DNA of 64,000 nucleotides from Hyaloscypha bicolor E (lineage: Eukaryota > Ascomycota > Leotiomycetes > Helotiales > Hyaloscyphaceae), in the NCBI RefSeq assembly GCF_002865645.1, contig NW_020194554.1, positions 682,001-746,000 of the forward strand, given 5' to 3'. Of this stretch, positions 35,717 to 50,442 are shown in pieces; position 1 is the first letter of the stretch, and the number at the start of each line of letters is the position of its first letter. Both the position numbers and the translations under genes were made by a program. A model generated the notes under the pieces. The model did not search any database and had not been told where the DNA came from. It saw only the letters and a list, made by a program, of their open reading frames with translations.

Positions 35717-36029
35717 TGCTTCTCGATCCAAGGTATGAATAAGAGAGGTTTCCCTGCCGCCGTGAGGTAATATAGCAAAAAAGCCCGATATTTTTAAATT
35801 TATAGACTGAATGGAGGCAAGGTAGGAAGCAAGAGAGTCAATTGAAGTAAAGAGAGAAGGAAGAGAAGTTTCTGTGAAGGAGAAAATTCTTCCTTATAGC
35901 GAGCGAAGCTAGGAAGATACTAATGCTATATTGAGGCTAGCTCGTGCCCCTAAATAAAAGCTTTACGAGGCTGGTCGCTGTAGTCTGTGCGCACAGGCCC
36001 TATTTTAATGACAGTCGCTTACTAAACTC
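35717..36029. other. Intergenic region upstream of the exchanger gene
   Basis: Presumed promoter of the minus-strand exchanger. It includes a purine-rich stretch (AGAGAG/GAAGGAAGAG) near 35826-35885 that would be a CT-rich tract on the coding strand, common in fungal promoters. No gene seen. Confidence 0.45.
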
Positions 36030-38447
36030 ATTAAAAACATATTATATGAATGCTTTTATCTCTCTTCTCAATTTTAACTATTAAAAAAAATTATGAGATC
36101 TTTATAAAATACAAGGAAATAATCTGCTAATTATATTAATTTAGAAATTAAATTTATTATTCTAAGAATATTATAAATTAAATTATTATAAATTAAATTA
36201 TTATAAATTAAATTATTATAAGTTAAATTATTATAAGTTAAATTATTATAAATTGAATTATTATAAGTTAAATTATTATAAATTAAATTATTATAAGTTA
36301 AATTATTATAAGTTAAATTATTATAAGTTAAATTATTATAAGTTAAATTATTATAAGTTAAATTATTATAAGTTAAATTAATATAAATTAAATTATTATA
36401 ACTTAATTTTTATAAATATAAATTATAATTATTTAATAATTAAATATTTTAGTTTTCTAGTTAAGTATATATTTAAGTAAGCTATATATTTAAATAAAAG
36501 CTCGAGTATTGAATTTACTAGCTGAGTTATTAAATAAAAGAATTAATATAATTAAAAGCAGAATAATAGTATTAATTTAAATGCCTTATTAAATATTTTA
36601 AAAATATTTCGAGTAAAGAAAGGCATTTATAAAAAATTAGTTTAAGAAGCTTAAATCTTTTATAAATAAGTTTGTAAATAGTTCTTTTATTATAACTATA
36701 TATTATATATATTTTTTATTTCTAATTTATAAAGTAAAATATAATATTATAATACTTAATATTATAAACTAATAAAATATTTATAACTATTATAATTATA
36801 TATAAAGCTTCTAATATTAATAATTATTTTATTATTTTATCTAATAGCTAATTTCGTAATATTACTAATAATAAATCGCTATTTTTTTTAAAGTAATTAA
36901 GACTAAAATATCTCAAATTTATTTATTAATCACGATTTTCTATTATTATTAATAGTTTTTAATCTAATTATCTTTTTTTATTATATTATAAAAATTTCAT
37001 TATATATTTTATATAAGAAAAGTATAGTCTATTAAATAAGAAGCCAAGCTTAAGCTTAAGTAAATAGTTTTATTAGAATTTAACTAATTATAGCTATATT
37101 ATAATCTTTTTATTAAAAGAAATTTCTCTAAATTAAATTAAATAAATATTATTATTATAATTAAATTATTTCTATTTATATAATATATATAAATAAAAGC
37201 TAGAATATAAATAAAAAGGAAATCTTTACTTATATTAAAACAAGAAATAATTTATTTCTTAAAAGAATAAAACCTTATTAATTATAATATTTATTAATTA
37301 AGAATTAATTTATTAAAGAAAAATAAAAATATATAATTATATATATATATATAATAAAATGAAATAATACTAAAATAATTAAAAGTGCCTTTAAGTAATT
37401 TTATATATAATATAATTTTAATTTAAGCTTTTTTCTATTATATAGACTTTAATAAAATTCTTATATATATTAATCTTATTAATTTAATTATTCTTATTTT
37501 CTAAATATTCTTTTTATTTAATTTAGTATTAAATAATTATTTTTTTATACTTTCTTTAATTAATTTAAATAACTTAATTATTTATAACTTCCTTAACTTT
37601 AAATTAATTATTTTCGAAATTTATAATAAATAGCCTAATTTCTCTAATAGCTTATTTATTAAGCTATTAATATTCTAGCTTTTAATAAGAAGTAAATATG
37701 CCTTTTATAAAGTTATTATTATAATTATTATAAGCTTTATTAATATATAAGTTAAATAGCTTTTTATAATTAAAAATATTTTATAAATTTTATTTATAAT
37801 AAATAAATAATATAAAGTTTATATAAATAATCTCGAGTTATTTGAATTTAATAAGTTATTAATAAATATGAATCTTTATTAAAGTATTTATATTTTGCTT
37901 TTTTAGTAGCTATATCTTTATAAATTAAACTATTAATTAATTTTATTAATAGCTTTTTTCTAAATAAAATATCTTTAATAATTAAAGAATTTAGCTAATT
38001 ATTATTTACTAAAGTAATAAAAGCTATTATATTTTAGTTAAATTTAAGGCTTTAAAATATTAATAGTATTAATATATATTTAAAGCTATAATAATATATA
38101 TAAGAGAGTTATTAGCTTTTAAGGCTTAAAACTTTTTATTAAGATTTATAAGATTTTTTATTTTAATTATATTATATTTTAATACTATATTATATATTTT
38201 GAAAAACTTTCTTATAAAATTCGATTTATAAAAAAAAAAAATTAAATTTTAATATAATAATAAGTAAATTATTTTGCCTTTAATAAATATAGTAATATTT
38301 AATATAAAATAAAGAAATAAGTTAATATTATTATTAGTATTATTAGGAATTTATAATACTAGTATATAAGTTATATTTATATATATATTAGTTATTAGTA
38401 TTAAAGCTCTTAAATTAAATAAAGAGAGTATTAATAAAGCTATTAAA
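36030..38447. repeat. AT-rich RIP-degraded sequence
   Basis: Left part of the largest degraded block; no readable frame. It contains the 15-bp tandem array at 36166-36405 and ends at the target duplication of the nested retrotransposon pair. Confidence 0.7.
36166..36405. repeat. 15-bp tandem array, about 16 copies
   Basis: AATTATTATAAGTTA repeated in strict 15-bp register, with mainly A/G variation at one position (ATAAGTTA versus ATAAATTA) and a few single changes at the ends. Confidence 0.92.
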
Positions 38448-38452
38448 GAAGT
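38448..38452. repeat. Left 5-bp target-site duplication (GAAGT)
   Basis: GAAGT immediately before the left LTR, identical to 53679-53683. Confidence 0.85.
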
Positions 38453-38741
38453 TATAAGATATATAATAATAAGGTAATATATAAATAATTAAAATAAATA
38501 AACTTTAGAATAATATTTGTAAATATAACTAATTTCCAAGAGTTAATTTTAATAAAAAACTAATTAATATTTCTTTCTAAAGCTAGAAGCGTTTCCTTAT
38601 ATATCTTTTAGTATTTAATTAAATATATAAAGCCCTTTACTTAATTAGAAAATATAATTTTATATAAGCTTTACTTAAAATAGAAAACTAGATTTATAAT
38701 ATCTAATATTTATTTATATACTATTATATATATCTATTATA
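38453..38741 (-). repeat. Left LTR (289 bp) of the outer element
   Basis: Direct repeat of 53390-53678 with scattered transitions. Shared runs include ATTTTAATAAAAAACTAATT and ACTTAATTAGAAAATATAAT. Confidence 0.9.
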
Positions 38742-41700
38742 TTAATTCTTTTTCTAGGCTTTTATTTCTAAAAGGCCTTAAAAAACTATAAATAGCTTTA
38801 TATATATTTTCCAAAACTTCTCTAGTTTTTAGTTTTCTCTTAAAAACTTTCTATATTTACTTTATTACTATATTAGATAATAGATCTAAGAATATAATTT
38901 ACTTAATTTATCTAATTAATTTATAAATTGCCTCTAGTAATTTCCTCTTATAAAAATAATATAGATATAAAGCTTATTTAATTTTCTAATTAGTTTATAA
39001 ATCCTATTTTAGTCTCTATTCGCAAATTAATTATTATTTTATTAGTCTAAAAGCTTAAAAAATTTAATTTAATTTTCTAATTTATTTATAAATTCCTTTT
39101 TTAAAATTTTCTAGACTTTTCTAATATAAAACCAGTTTCGAATTTGTAATTACTACGGGAATAGAATATTATAAAAAGACTTCTTTTTTCTACTAATTAA
39201 TTTTCTTTTTCTTAATTATAATATTATATCTAGTTCTTTCTTATATCTTATCTTTTTTTAAGCCTTTTTTAAGCTTCTTTTAAGCCTCTTCTAATATTTT
39301 CTTCTATTTCTTTATTTATTAAAATAAATTCTTCTTTTAGTATTTATTAGCCTATTATTAACTATTTGACTAATATTTCTATAGCCTTAATTTACTTTTA
39401 TTATTTTTAATATTTCAAAAATATTACTAAGATTTCCGATTTTATTTATATTAAAAATAATAACTATTTAATATATAATTACTATTACTTTAAAAATAAG
39501 AAATATAATTTTATAAGTTATAATTTTCTTTTTTTATTTCCTATTCTAATACTATTTAAAGTTCTTTAACTATATATAATATAATTAAATTGCCTTTTCT
39601 AAGCTATAAATATAACTAATATAAAAGAAAAACTATAATAAGATAAAAACCCATATAAAATATATTAGAATATAAAATATAACTTAATAATAAAATAATA
39701 AAAATAAAGATATAAGTAATAAAGTATAAATAATATATAATATATAAGAATTCAATTAATTAAATATAAAAAAGAAATTAATTATCTAGAACTATAGAAA
39801 AGCCAGTTTTCTTATATAATTTCTATTAGTTATATATAAAAGATTCTAGCTTTTATTATATAACTAAAACCTTAAAACTATTAAAATAAAGTAATTTTAA
39901 TAAAATATAACTTACTATATTATATTCGACTTTTTATTTATTTATATTTGTTTCCTAAATACTAAAACCTAATAGAAAATCCCTATTTAGAATTCTAATT
40001 TCTTCTTAATATATCTAAAATATAATCTATTACCTTTAAATAACCTTATTTTATATTCTCGAACTTACTTAAAAGTAATTCAAACCTATTTAACTATATT
40101 CTTATATTAAATATAATATAATTCTCCTTATTATTTAATATTTGCCTTTAATTATTAATTAATTCTAGCCTTTATAACTAGATATTAAAATAGCTTATTA
40201 TAATAAATTATATTAATATACTTTAAATAAATAGCTTTTTGAATTTCGTATTATTTATAATATTCTTGAATTAGCTTTTAGTAAAAGAGAAAAGCTTTTA
40301 GTAAAAAGCTTTAATAACTTTATAGAAGACTTTATTTTTATATATTTCGTTCTAAATAGTAACTAGATTTATTAGAATTAAAGTAAAAGGCTTTTCGAAT
40401 AATAGATTATTATTAAGTTATCTTTTAACTACTATTTTATTCGAGAACTACTACTTAATTATAATTTCAAACTTATAAATTATTTAGCTAAAGGCATTTA
40501 TTTATCTAGTTAAATAAATTATACTTAAATACTTTCCTTTTATTTCTTTTACTAAATACTCGCTTAATTCCTTTATATTTTCCAAATTGAAATTATTATA
40601 AATAAAGAAATAATTAATATCTTTAAGAATTTTTTTACTAAAGGAAATTACCTTTTTATAATTTATAAAGAAAATATAACTAATATTCCAATTTTCCTTA
40701 TTAAAAAAGAACTTATTATTTAGAGCTTTAATAATAGCTAAATTATTAGTATTACTTTTATATTAATAGTAATTAATATTTCTAGAAGTATAATATTAGG
40801 CTAGCTAAAAATAAATAAATAAAATATTTAGCTAATATCTTATAAAATCCAAGCTATATTAAGGAATCCGCTTTTAAAAATTAAGAGGCTAAAATAAAGT
40901 AACTATTATCTAGACTTCTATATTTTAATATATTTTTTTTTATAGAAATAAAACTATAATATTTCTATTTCCTTTATTAAAAACTCTTAAATACTAAGCT
41001 TTTTAATTTACCTCAAATAATCTTTCTTATAAATATAGCTATTTATACTTAGATTAAAGGTACTAAACTCAGAAATAAAAACTATAATATTGAATTAGAG
41101 CTATAGATTCGAGTAAAATTAATCGGAAACCTAATACTTGTATTTATAATTTATAATTTCCTTATTTTCTAAAAAGAAATCCCGTATTTCCTTATTTATT
41201 TAAATAATAGAAATATATTTCTTATTTTTAATAATTTTATAAATCTTAATAATTACTTTTAAAATATCTATAAGCTTAATATTAATTATATTAATAGAAA
41301 GAATATTAGTAAATTACTAAAGATATATTTTATAAAAAGCTTTAAGAAATCTATTAGTAATTCTATAATATTCTCGCTTATAAATAAGTTCCAGAATACT
41401 ATTATATAATTCCTTAAAAGTATAGTTATTCTAATAACTAAATATTAGCTTCTATTTAACTAATATTTTATAAGTATAATATTTAAATATTCTATAAATA
41501 TTATTAGTTTTCTTTTTCTTAATTCTAAATATACTTTTTAAAATCTTTTTAGATAATATTTCTTCTTTGCTTTTTTTTATTTTATTCTTTAATATTTTAG
41601 TAATCTTATATTTAGTCTAGTATTCAAATCTATACTATTTATTAGAAATTTTAGGTTTAGTTTAATTTCCTTTTTTACTAGGTTCTTAATTAGTTATACT

Positions 41701-44307
41701 AGCTCTATTGGTTTTACTAGTAATATTATTAGTAAACTTTATTAAATTAGCTCTAGTTTTATTAGCTAGATCTAATTAAGTTATTACTACGATTATAATA
41801 GAGGCCTATTTTCTAGACTTATTATAGAAAACAAGAAAAGGTTTATTATTATAATATTTTTTAGTAAGAATTCCGGAAATATTATAAATATATTATTTAG
41901 CCTTGAGATTATTAGCTAATAATAGCTTAAAAACCAATTCTTTAGGTTCTGAAATAGCTTTTATATACTTAAATATTTTAGTAATATCTAATTTAGTAAA
42001 TATACTAGTATTTTAATACTTCTTATCCTTAATATATTCTAAAATAGCTTTATTAATTAACTAAATAGCCTTATATACTAAAGCTTTTATCTTAAAAAAA
42101 GAATATAATTTCTTATAAATATTTTTATTAAGGTTATTATAAATATTATTAATATATTAGCTAAAGGCTTTATTATATAATATAATTCTATTCTGATTTT
42201 TGGTTTCTAGACTATTTACTATAGTTTTAATCTTATTAAGCTTCTTTTATTTGCTTTTAATAATGCCTTTTATAATATTCTCGAATTCTCTATTATTAGC
42301 TTAATAGTTCTTTAGCTTCTTCTTAATTAATTCTAGTCTAGTTCCGTTTCTAATAAAGGTTTTTTATTTTAAGAGCTTATTATATATATTATTTAGTTTA
42401 CTAAAGATATTTATATTAAATTTAGTAATTATAGTTATTTTTTCTAGTATTAGTAAGTCTTCTATAATTACTTAAGCCCCCTTAATATTTTAAACTTTAA
42501 TACTATTAATTTATAAGCTTTTAGTAATATTATAGCTTATAAGAACTAGCTATTATACTTTACTAATTTAAAGAATTTATTCTTTAACTATTTTATTATT
42601 CTTAAAAGAATTATATAAGTAATATTAATATAATAGTTATAGGTTATAAAATTAAAGATTCTTGAAATTATAAGAATTTCTTTTAAATATTTCCTAAAAT
42701 AAAGAATAAATTAAAATAAACTTGAATTATATAAAAGTATTATATATATTCGAGTTTTCTTTTTTCTAAATAAGGAAATAAAGCTGAAAATAGTAATATA
42801 TATAATATAAAAAGTAAATATAATAATTAGATATATTTAAGATAATTTAATTATAAATTAGAAATAATTATAAAAAATAAAATATAAAGTTAAACTAAAC
42901 AAAAATAATAGAAAAACAAGAAAATAATATAATAGAAATATAGATATAATAATAATAGTATTTAAAATATTAAAATATAAAAAAAATAACGAAAATTTTA
43001 TAATATAAATCTATTTTAATTCTTTATTTATTTAAAGACATTTTTATTAACTCAAAAAATAATATTAAAAAAAGTAAATATAGGAAATATATAAAAAGTA
43101 AAATATATAAATATATTAAAAATATTTAAAAAATATAAAATAAGTATTAATAGAAAGAAAATCAGAATAACGGGATTAAAAAATAATTTAAAATAAAGTA
43201 TTATTTTTTCCGAAACTAATTCGTATCTCTTTTAAAAGCTAATTATAATATATTTAATATTTATTAAAATTAATTTTATATAATAGAAAACTATTTAGCT
43301 AATTAAAACTTTAAAGTTATATTTATATTAAAGAAAATAATATTAAATAATTCTAAGACTATAGAAAAAAAACTATAAAATAATATAAATAGGATTTATA
43401 ATATTATTATTAAGTTTGAAATAATTAATATAGAAATTAATATAATATATAGGAAAATCAAGTATTTCAAATTAGTATTAAGATATAAGAGTTAAGGATA
43501 TTTTCTTAATTATTTAAATAATATTTAATAGTAAGAAATAGAATTAATAATAAGAATTAATAAATTATACTAGCTTTTTTAAAGAAATAATAAGTTTCTG
43601 GTAAAGAAATAATATTATAATTAGAAAATAGGTTCTATTTAAAAGAAGTTTCTTTTATATAAAAATAGAAATATATAATATATTAAATAGATTTTAATAT
43701 AAGTTTTAAAAATAGCTATAATTATATTAAAAAGGAAATAGGTTTCCCGATATAAAATAAGCTTTAAATAAGTAGATTTAGCTTATTTAATATTTAATAA
43801 ATTCCTAGAATTATATATTATTAAGTATTTTCTGAAATAATTATTAGATTTAATAAGTTTTCTTTTTTTTTCTTATAAGACTTCTAGTTAGATATTTCAT
43901 TTATATATAACTTCTAATTTGGGAAATTTGCTTAAATATTATAAAAAAGCTTATAATAATAGTTTAGGTTAAGATTGAAATCTATAAGTATTATAATTAA
44001 GCTTTAAACTAATATAAGCTATAAATATAGCTAATAAAAAATAAATAAAGCTTTTAAAAGGCTTTTAGTTTAGTATTCTTTTCTTTTTTAAAAATATATA
44101 AAAGGTTTTCTTTTTTCTTTATTCTTAACTTATTAATTATTTATATTATTAAGATTTTTAAGAAAAAATAGTATTTCGAAATTAAAAGTATATAAAGTAA
44201 TTCTTTAATTCCCTAATTATTTTCGTATTAAAATATAAGCCTTATTTCTAGTTTCTAAAACTCTAGTAATAGAATTTCCTATAAAAAATACTATTTAGTA
44301 AAATATA

Positions 44308-44604
44308 TATTAGTATAGCTATTTCTTTGGGAGTTATATATATAGTTACGGGATATGAGATACGGGATATAGGTAATGAAATACAGGTAATGAGATATAG
44401 GATACAGGATATAGTTATATAACCTCGCATTTTATTAGTAACTCGACTAGTAGACTAGATCCCTTTAGGTTTAGTAGATTTAGGAATCACATATTAATAC
44501 TATAATACTATAATTCCTACTTCTAAATAATAACTTTACTAACTATATATAAATAGTATTCTATAACTTATATAATAGTATTATATATTACTAATAAACT
44601 AATA
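44308..44604 (+). repeat. 5' LTR of the copia element
   Basis: Matches 50443-50741. It contains an array of GGATAT/GGATAC/GGTAAT-type hexamers at about 44351-44415 and the shared run TAATACTATAATACTATAAT. Confidence 0.88.
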
Positions 44605-44654
44605 CTAATTAGTTTATATATATAGATTAGAGAATAGAATCTTTTAAGCTAAAG

Positions 44655-44840
44655 AAGTATCCGGTAGCCTATAGCAAAATTAAACTAGTCTATATTAAAG
44701 AAGGAAATTACCTATTAACTCTATAAAATATCCGGTAGCCTAAGAGAGAAAATAGCTAGCTCTTACTAAGAACTAATAACTACTTTATTAAAGGAGAAAA
44801 TTACTTATTAACTTTATAAAGTATCCGGTAGCCTAAGGGA
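44655..44840 (+). repeat. Leader repeats with TATCCGGTAGCCT motif
   Basis: TATCCGGTAGCCT appears three times (about 44658, 44729 and 44823). The last two copies lie in longer repeats containing ATTAACTYTATAAARTATCC and a following TCTTACTAA. They lie just inside the 5' LTR, where priming and packaging signals would be expected. Confidence 0.75.
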
Positions 44841-45399
44841 AAAGACTCTAGTTCTTACTAATTAATAAGTAATTAGCTATTTAACTATCTATCTATTTAA
44901 CTATCTACTATTTTTTAAAACCAATTTCTTTTGGCCCCAAGACTATTTTTTTAGAACCTATCTTTTCTACTTATATAATACCCATATTTATAAGATACTC
45001 TCTCCGGAATATATATCTTTAAAGCTCTTTAACTACTATTTCGATTTTACTATTAAATTAAGTTCTTTGAGCTTTAGATCTTCCCGGAATTATAATATTT
45101 TACTTCCTAAATTTCTCGTTACAGACGAAATATTTAAGGGCAAAATATTTACTTTAATACTTATAAAACCTCTAGATATCTGGGGTATCTGGTATCTTAA
45201 CCAGATATCTAGTATCTGGTATCTTAATTAGGTATCTAAACTAGATATCTAGTATCTAAACCAGGTATCTGGATATCTTTACTACTAAACCCTTTCTATA
45301 AACTTACTATAAACTACCTTACCTTCGAATCTCTCTTACTATAAATTATATATATATTAAGAAGGGCTTGGCCCTAGGGATTTGGTATAGCGGAACTAT

Positions 45400-48300
45400 G
45401 AAATAGATATATATAGATAAAGAAATAGAAAGGCAGTATTAATCTAGTTACCTATAATAATAAGAAAGTCCTGAACTATCTTAATACTAGACTATTCTAG
45501 TATAAGATAGAGAAGTTAACTAATAATAATTTCTAGGAGTTATTTAAGGAGAATTTTAGTAATTTTGACCTCGAAGTATTTAATTATCTAGATTAATATA
45601 TATTATATAAATTATGAGCTACTTTATAATACGGTAATATTTATATTAAATAAAATAATAAGAAACTTATTATTATATAATCCTTAGTTAATACTATTTA
45701 GGAAAAAGAATAATATACCTAGACTATAGCTAATATTATTACTATTAGACTAGACCTTAATACGGGCTCTATTACCTTATTATATATATTTCTTAATAAT
45801 AGTATTATAAGAAATTAATAAACTAAATTAATTATTACTTATATTTCTTTACTACCTATAATTACTCCTATTAGTACCGGACTATAAAAAGCTAGTAATA
45901 ACGGATTTCTACTACTTCTACTACCTCTACTACTTTTAAATAGCCCTTTAGCTAGCCCTCTTACTATAAAACTAATTAGAGAAATAATAAAGATATATAC
46001 TAAAATATAGAAATATAATAGAATTAATAATAGTTTTAACTAAAAACTTGCTATTTTTCTCGATATCTACTAATATATAAAGCTTTTATAAGAGGTATTA
46101 GTAAGAGCTTTTCCTATTATATTAAAGGAACTAGTATAAGATTACTTTTATAATAACTAGCTCTTTTAATATATATATAAAGAGGCCTATATAATATTTA
46201 TAGCTTTTTTAAAGGCCCTAGTTTCTAATATCGAAATTTAGATAAGTGAAATACTACTATAATAGTAACTATAATAGCTTAATACTCTAAAAAGACAATA
46301 TTTAAGCTCGTTTAGTTACTAATTAATAACTTATATAAATTGTAATATGAACTAGTACCTGTCCTATAAAATACCAAATTCCTATATAATAAGATTATTA
46401 TTTCCTATTAAGATATACTAGTATACTAATATATAATCTCGGATTCTCTTCCTAATCTCGGCTAACTTATTAATAAGCTCTAATTATCTATTACTACTTA
46501 TAAGAAGAAATAATAGATTAATACCGAGATCCTCTTTACTAATTAATAATACTATTCTCAAAATCCTTTAAATTACTATTTGTCCGGAAATTATTAATAC
46601 GGACCTAACTATAACTTCGGAACCCGTAATAATTACTTTAAGCCCTATAATTATAATAATTATATCCCGAAGTTATATTTTATATATAAGAGACCCGAAT
46701 ACCGATTATAGAAGTATATATTAGAGAAATAAGAAGCTAAGAAAACTCGATTTAAGAGTAAAAACATTTACTAATTTAGATCCCGAAATACTTATAACTT
46801 TAATAAATGCTTTAGTAATACTTATATATAGTATATTACTAAATTTAAAGGAAAAGAGGATAACGAGAATAGTAAAAATAAACTAGTAGGTAATGCTTTT
46901 AAAGCCTTACTAGCAGAAACGAATAAAAGAAAGAAATATTACTCTAATTCCTATTTTATTTCTATTAAGAGCTTCCTAGCCGCTCTTATAGTTCCTATTT
47001 CTGCTATTCCTATAACTAATACTCTTATAAATAATCTTACTTCTCTTTCTCTTATATATTAAATAATAAGCGAAAACCATATCTTAGAGCCTATTAAATA
47101 AATAAAAGATACCCAGATATTTATAATTAATAGTATATTAAGATATAATACTTACTGCTTTTATAAAGTTATAATTAATACCGGAGCTTCTAGATTCTCA
47201 ATTACTAGTTTTAACTAATTCCAAGCTTTATAATAGACTAATAGTAGTATCTAACTTAATAAAACTATTAAAGGTTAAGTTAATATCTAGTTTAATATTG
47301 GATCTATATCCTCTATTAGATCTATAATAATAAAAATACTAATTAGGTAAATATAATTCTATATTATATCTATAAAGACTTTATTTCTACTTAGCTTAGC
47401 TAATATAAATAAGCTAGAAGTCTACTTTAATAATCTTACTAATTATCTCATTACTTTTACTAGATGCTTTATATTTATAATATAATGTTTTGGATACTCT
47501 TTCTTATTTTGAAATACTGCTTTATAAAGCTTTATTTCCGAATTCTTTATTTATAACCCTTGCTTTCTTATAGAAGTCAAATTATAATATCTATACCGCC
47601 GTTTTAGTTATTTATCTATTAGTAAGCTCCGAAATATACTAGAATAAGCAGGCCATAATATTAATATAAAAGCCCTAAAATACCTTACAAAGTACTATAA
47701 GTAATATTAGAAATTCGGAGAACTACCGGAATAATTCAAGTTTAACTTAAGAGATAATATTAGCTTTAACTATTCTATTATTATTAATATTTTCTATATT
47801 TCTAGTAAGCTTATATTCTATATTATTAATAAAGATACTTAATATTAAACTAGCTAATAGTTTCAAAATATTAGTATATTATATACTTGAAATGCCCTAA
47901 AGTAGTATTAAATTAATACCTATTTAGGCTCTCTTAATTAGATTATAGTAGATACCGGAAAGTAGTTTACTAGTAAGAAGTTTACTTAGCTTTTAAATAC
48001 TATAGAAACCAAGGTCAAAATCATTCCTATAGAAACTTATAATTCCGTCGGAATTATAGAATACTATTATAGCCTAATTTAATATATTTATCTTATTATT
48101 ATAGCCAAAATTAATAGAATTAATAAGAATACTATATTTCAAATAGCCTTTAAAGCTATTAATAATTCTACTAGACCCGATAGTATTATTCTAACCCTCT
48201 TAATTTATAGTACTTTACTTTAAATAACTAAATATAATACCTTATTACTAATTATATTATAGTAATTAGTAATATTTAAGAAAGTAATAATAGAAATTCA

Positions 48301-50390
48301 GAAGCTTTAAACTAGATACCAGATTATAAATACCCTAAATACCCGAAATAGTCCTAGTATTACTAATATCTATAAACTTCCCTTAAATTCGGATATTCTT
48401 ATATAATATAAAGGAAATACTAGTTAATCTAATAATTAGAATAAGCTATATAAGCTAAGAGCCATTAATAGGAAAGACTATATACTAGCTTTACTATATA
48501 GTAATACTATCTTCTATTTAACCTTTATAAAGCCCTTTTATATAGGAGATATTATGGTTATTACTAATAGTCCCGAACCTAAACCTGTTCTCGAATTCTA
48601 TAATAAGGCTAAAGGTAATACAGGTATAATTTCTTCTAATATTTCTATACTAAAATATAATAGAAGATACCCTTATAAAAACCCGGATATTATAGTATTT
48701 CTATAAAATAATAACTTATATAAGAACTCCCGTTAAGTTAAAGTTACTAGCTTTCTAGAAAAGAATATATTTGAGGTTATTTCCAGATTTCAGGTATTAA
48801 AAAAAATATATATCTTTAATTCCCGGTTTATTAATAAGATTAAGAATAAGGGTATAGAGAGAGAGTTTACGAAATCGAGACTAGTTATTCAGGCTTATAA
48901 TAATAGTAAGAAATATATAATATTAATATAATTACTTATTATTTAATATATTAGCTAGAGAATTATTCTTAGTATTATTACTATAATAATAGATACTATA
49001 GAGCTATATTTATATAATATCTCGCAAGCTTATATCTAATTAATAATCTTACTTAACTATAATTTTTATATTAACTCATTTTATAAGCTTACTAGAAAGC
49101 TAAATCTGAATAATAATTCGGTTCTAAAGGTTATAAAACTACTATATAGTATACCAGAAGCTAGGAACTACTAGTTTAAGACTTACTATTCTTATTATAT
49201 TAATAAGCTTTCTATAAAATAGTTAACTTATAACCCTTGCCTCTTTTATAACAAGTAACTCTTCGGAATTATTAGCCTTTAAACTAATAATACCCTATTT
49301 ATTAGAAATAATAATTTTATAAAAACAAAATAACTAAAGCTCTAAGAAGCTAAGTTCTTGGCCAAGAAATATAAATGCCTTATTATTAATTATAACTTCA
49401 AGTTTAATAAAAGTATTATCTATATAAATATTACTAAAATTACTCTTATATAGGAATACTAGTATAAAAACCTCTAAACTATTTCTATAAAGAATATTAC
49501 TACTATAAGTAATAAAAGTACTATTTATTAAGATTTCTTTATTAAAAACTAATATATTACCTATTATACTAGAAAAGTATATATTATATTAATCTATTAA
49601 CTAGAAGCTTTATATAACCTATTAATTACTACTTAAATTATTAAACCTTCGGAAACTAATATAAAGGTATTTAATAAGTATATTTAATAGCAAATTAAGA
49701 ATACTACTAGAGAACTAAGATTTATAAAGCTAGTAAAGAAGTTCTTATATTTAATTATTTTTATAAATACTTTATTTATAAATAATAGAAATTTCTTCTC
49801 CTAAATTAGATATATTCTAGTTCTAGTAAACGGAACTAGATATACTAATATTATTTACTAGTTCTCTACTAAATATAAAAGAATTACTAGAAGTATTCTA
49901 GCTTCGGAACTCTATAGTATGGCTTATAGCTTTAATATAGGTGCTTTAGTCAAATCTATAATTAATAGAATACTAGAAATAGAACTACTATTAGTAGTTT
50001 ATACGAATTCGAAGTTATTATACAAATATTTTATTAAATTGGGAACTATTTAAGAAAAGTATCTAATAATTAATATAATATATTTTTGCCAGGTATATAA
50101 ATAATAAGAGATTATAGAAATTAAATAAATTAAGGAAGAATTAAATCCTGCTAAATCGAAGCTAATAAATGCCCTCAAGTATCTAATTAATATAAATACT
50201 ATATAATTAGATATAGAGAAATAAGTTAAGTATAAATAGAATAGAAAATAGATATATAAGATAAAAGAATATTATAAGAAGAAAAGTTATATATAAAAGG
50301 CTATGGCCTTTAATATATAACTAAAACCTCAGAAGTAATATAGATATATAGAGTATTTGGAAAATCTAGTACTAGGCCGGATTAGGGAAT
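45400..50390 (+). pseudogene. Copia gag-pol remnant, RIP-inactivated
   Basis: One plus-strand path stays largely colinear but is broken by many stops from CAA/CAG-to-TAA/TAG changes. Recognisable in order are the protease active-site remnant INTGAS at about 47174 (Asp changed to Asn), an integrase stretch with VDTGK near 47946, and reverse transcriptase with IELYLYNISQAY near 48995-49040. The YxDD region follows near 49282, reduced to TNNTLF. RNase H carries ASELYSMAYSFNIGALVKS near 49900 and VYTNSK shortly after. In a live element this polyprotein performs reverse transcription and integration in virus-like particles. The Gag part (about 45.5-47 kb) is recognised only by position. The loss of both catalytic aspartates and the many stops show it is dead. 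Confidence 0.85.
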
Positions 50391-50442
50391 TTATATATAA
50401 TTAGAAGAAAATACTATTTTTGTATTTTTAGAAAGTTTCTAG

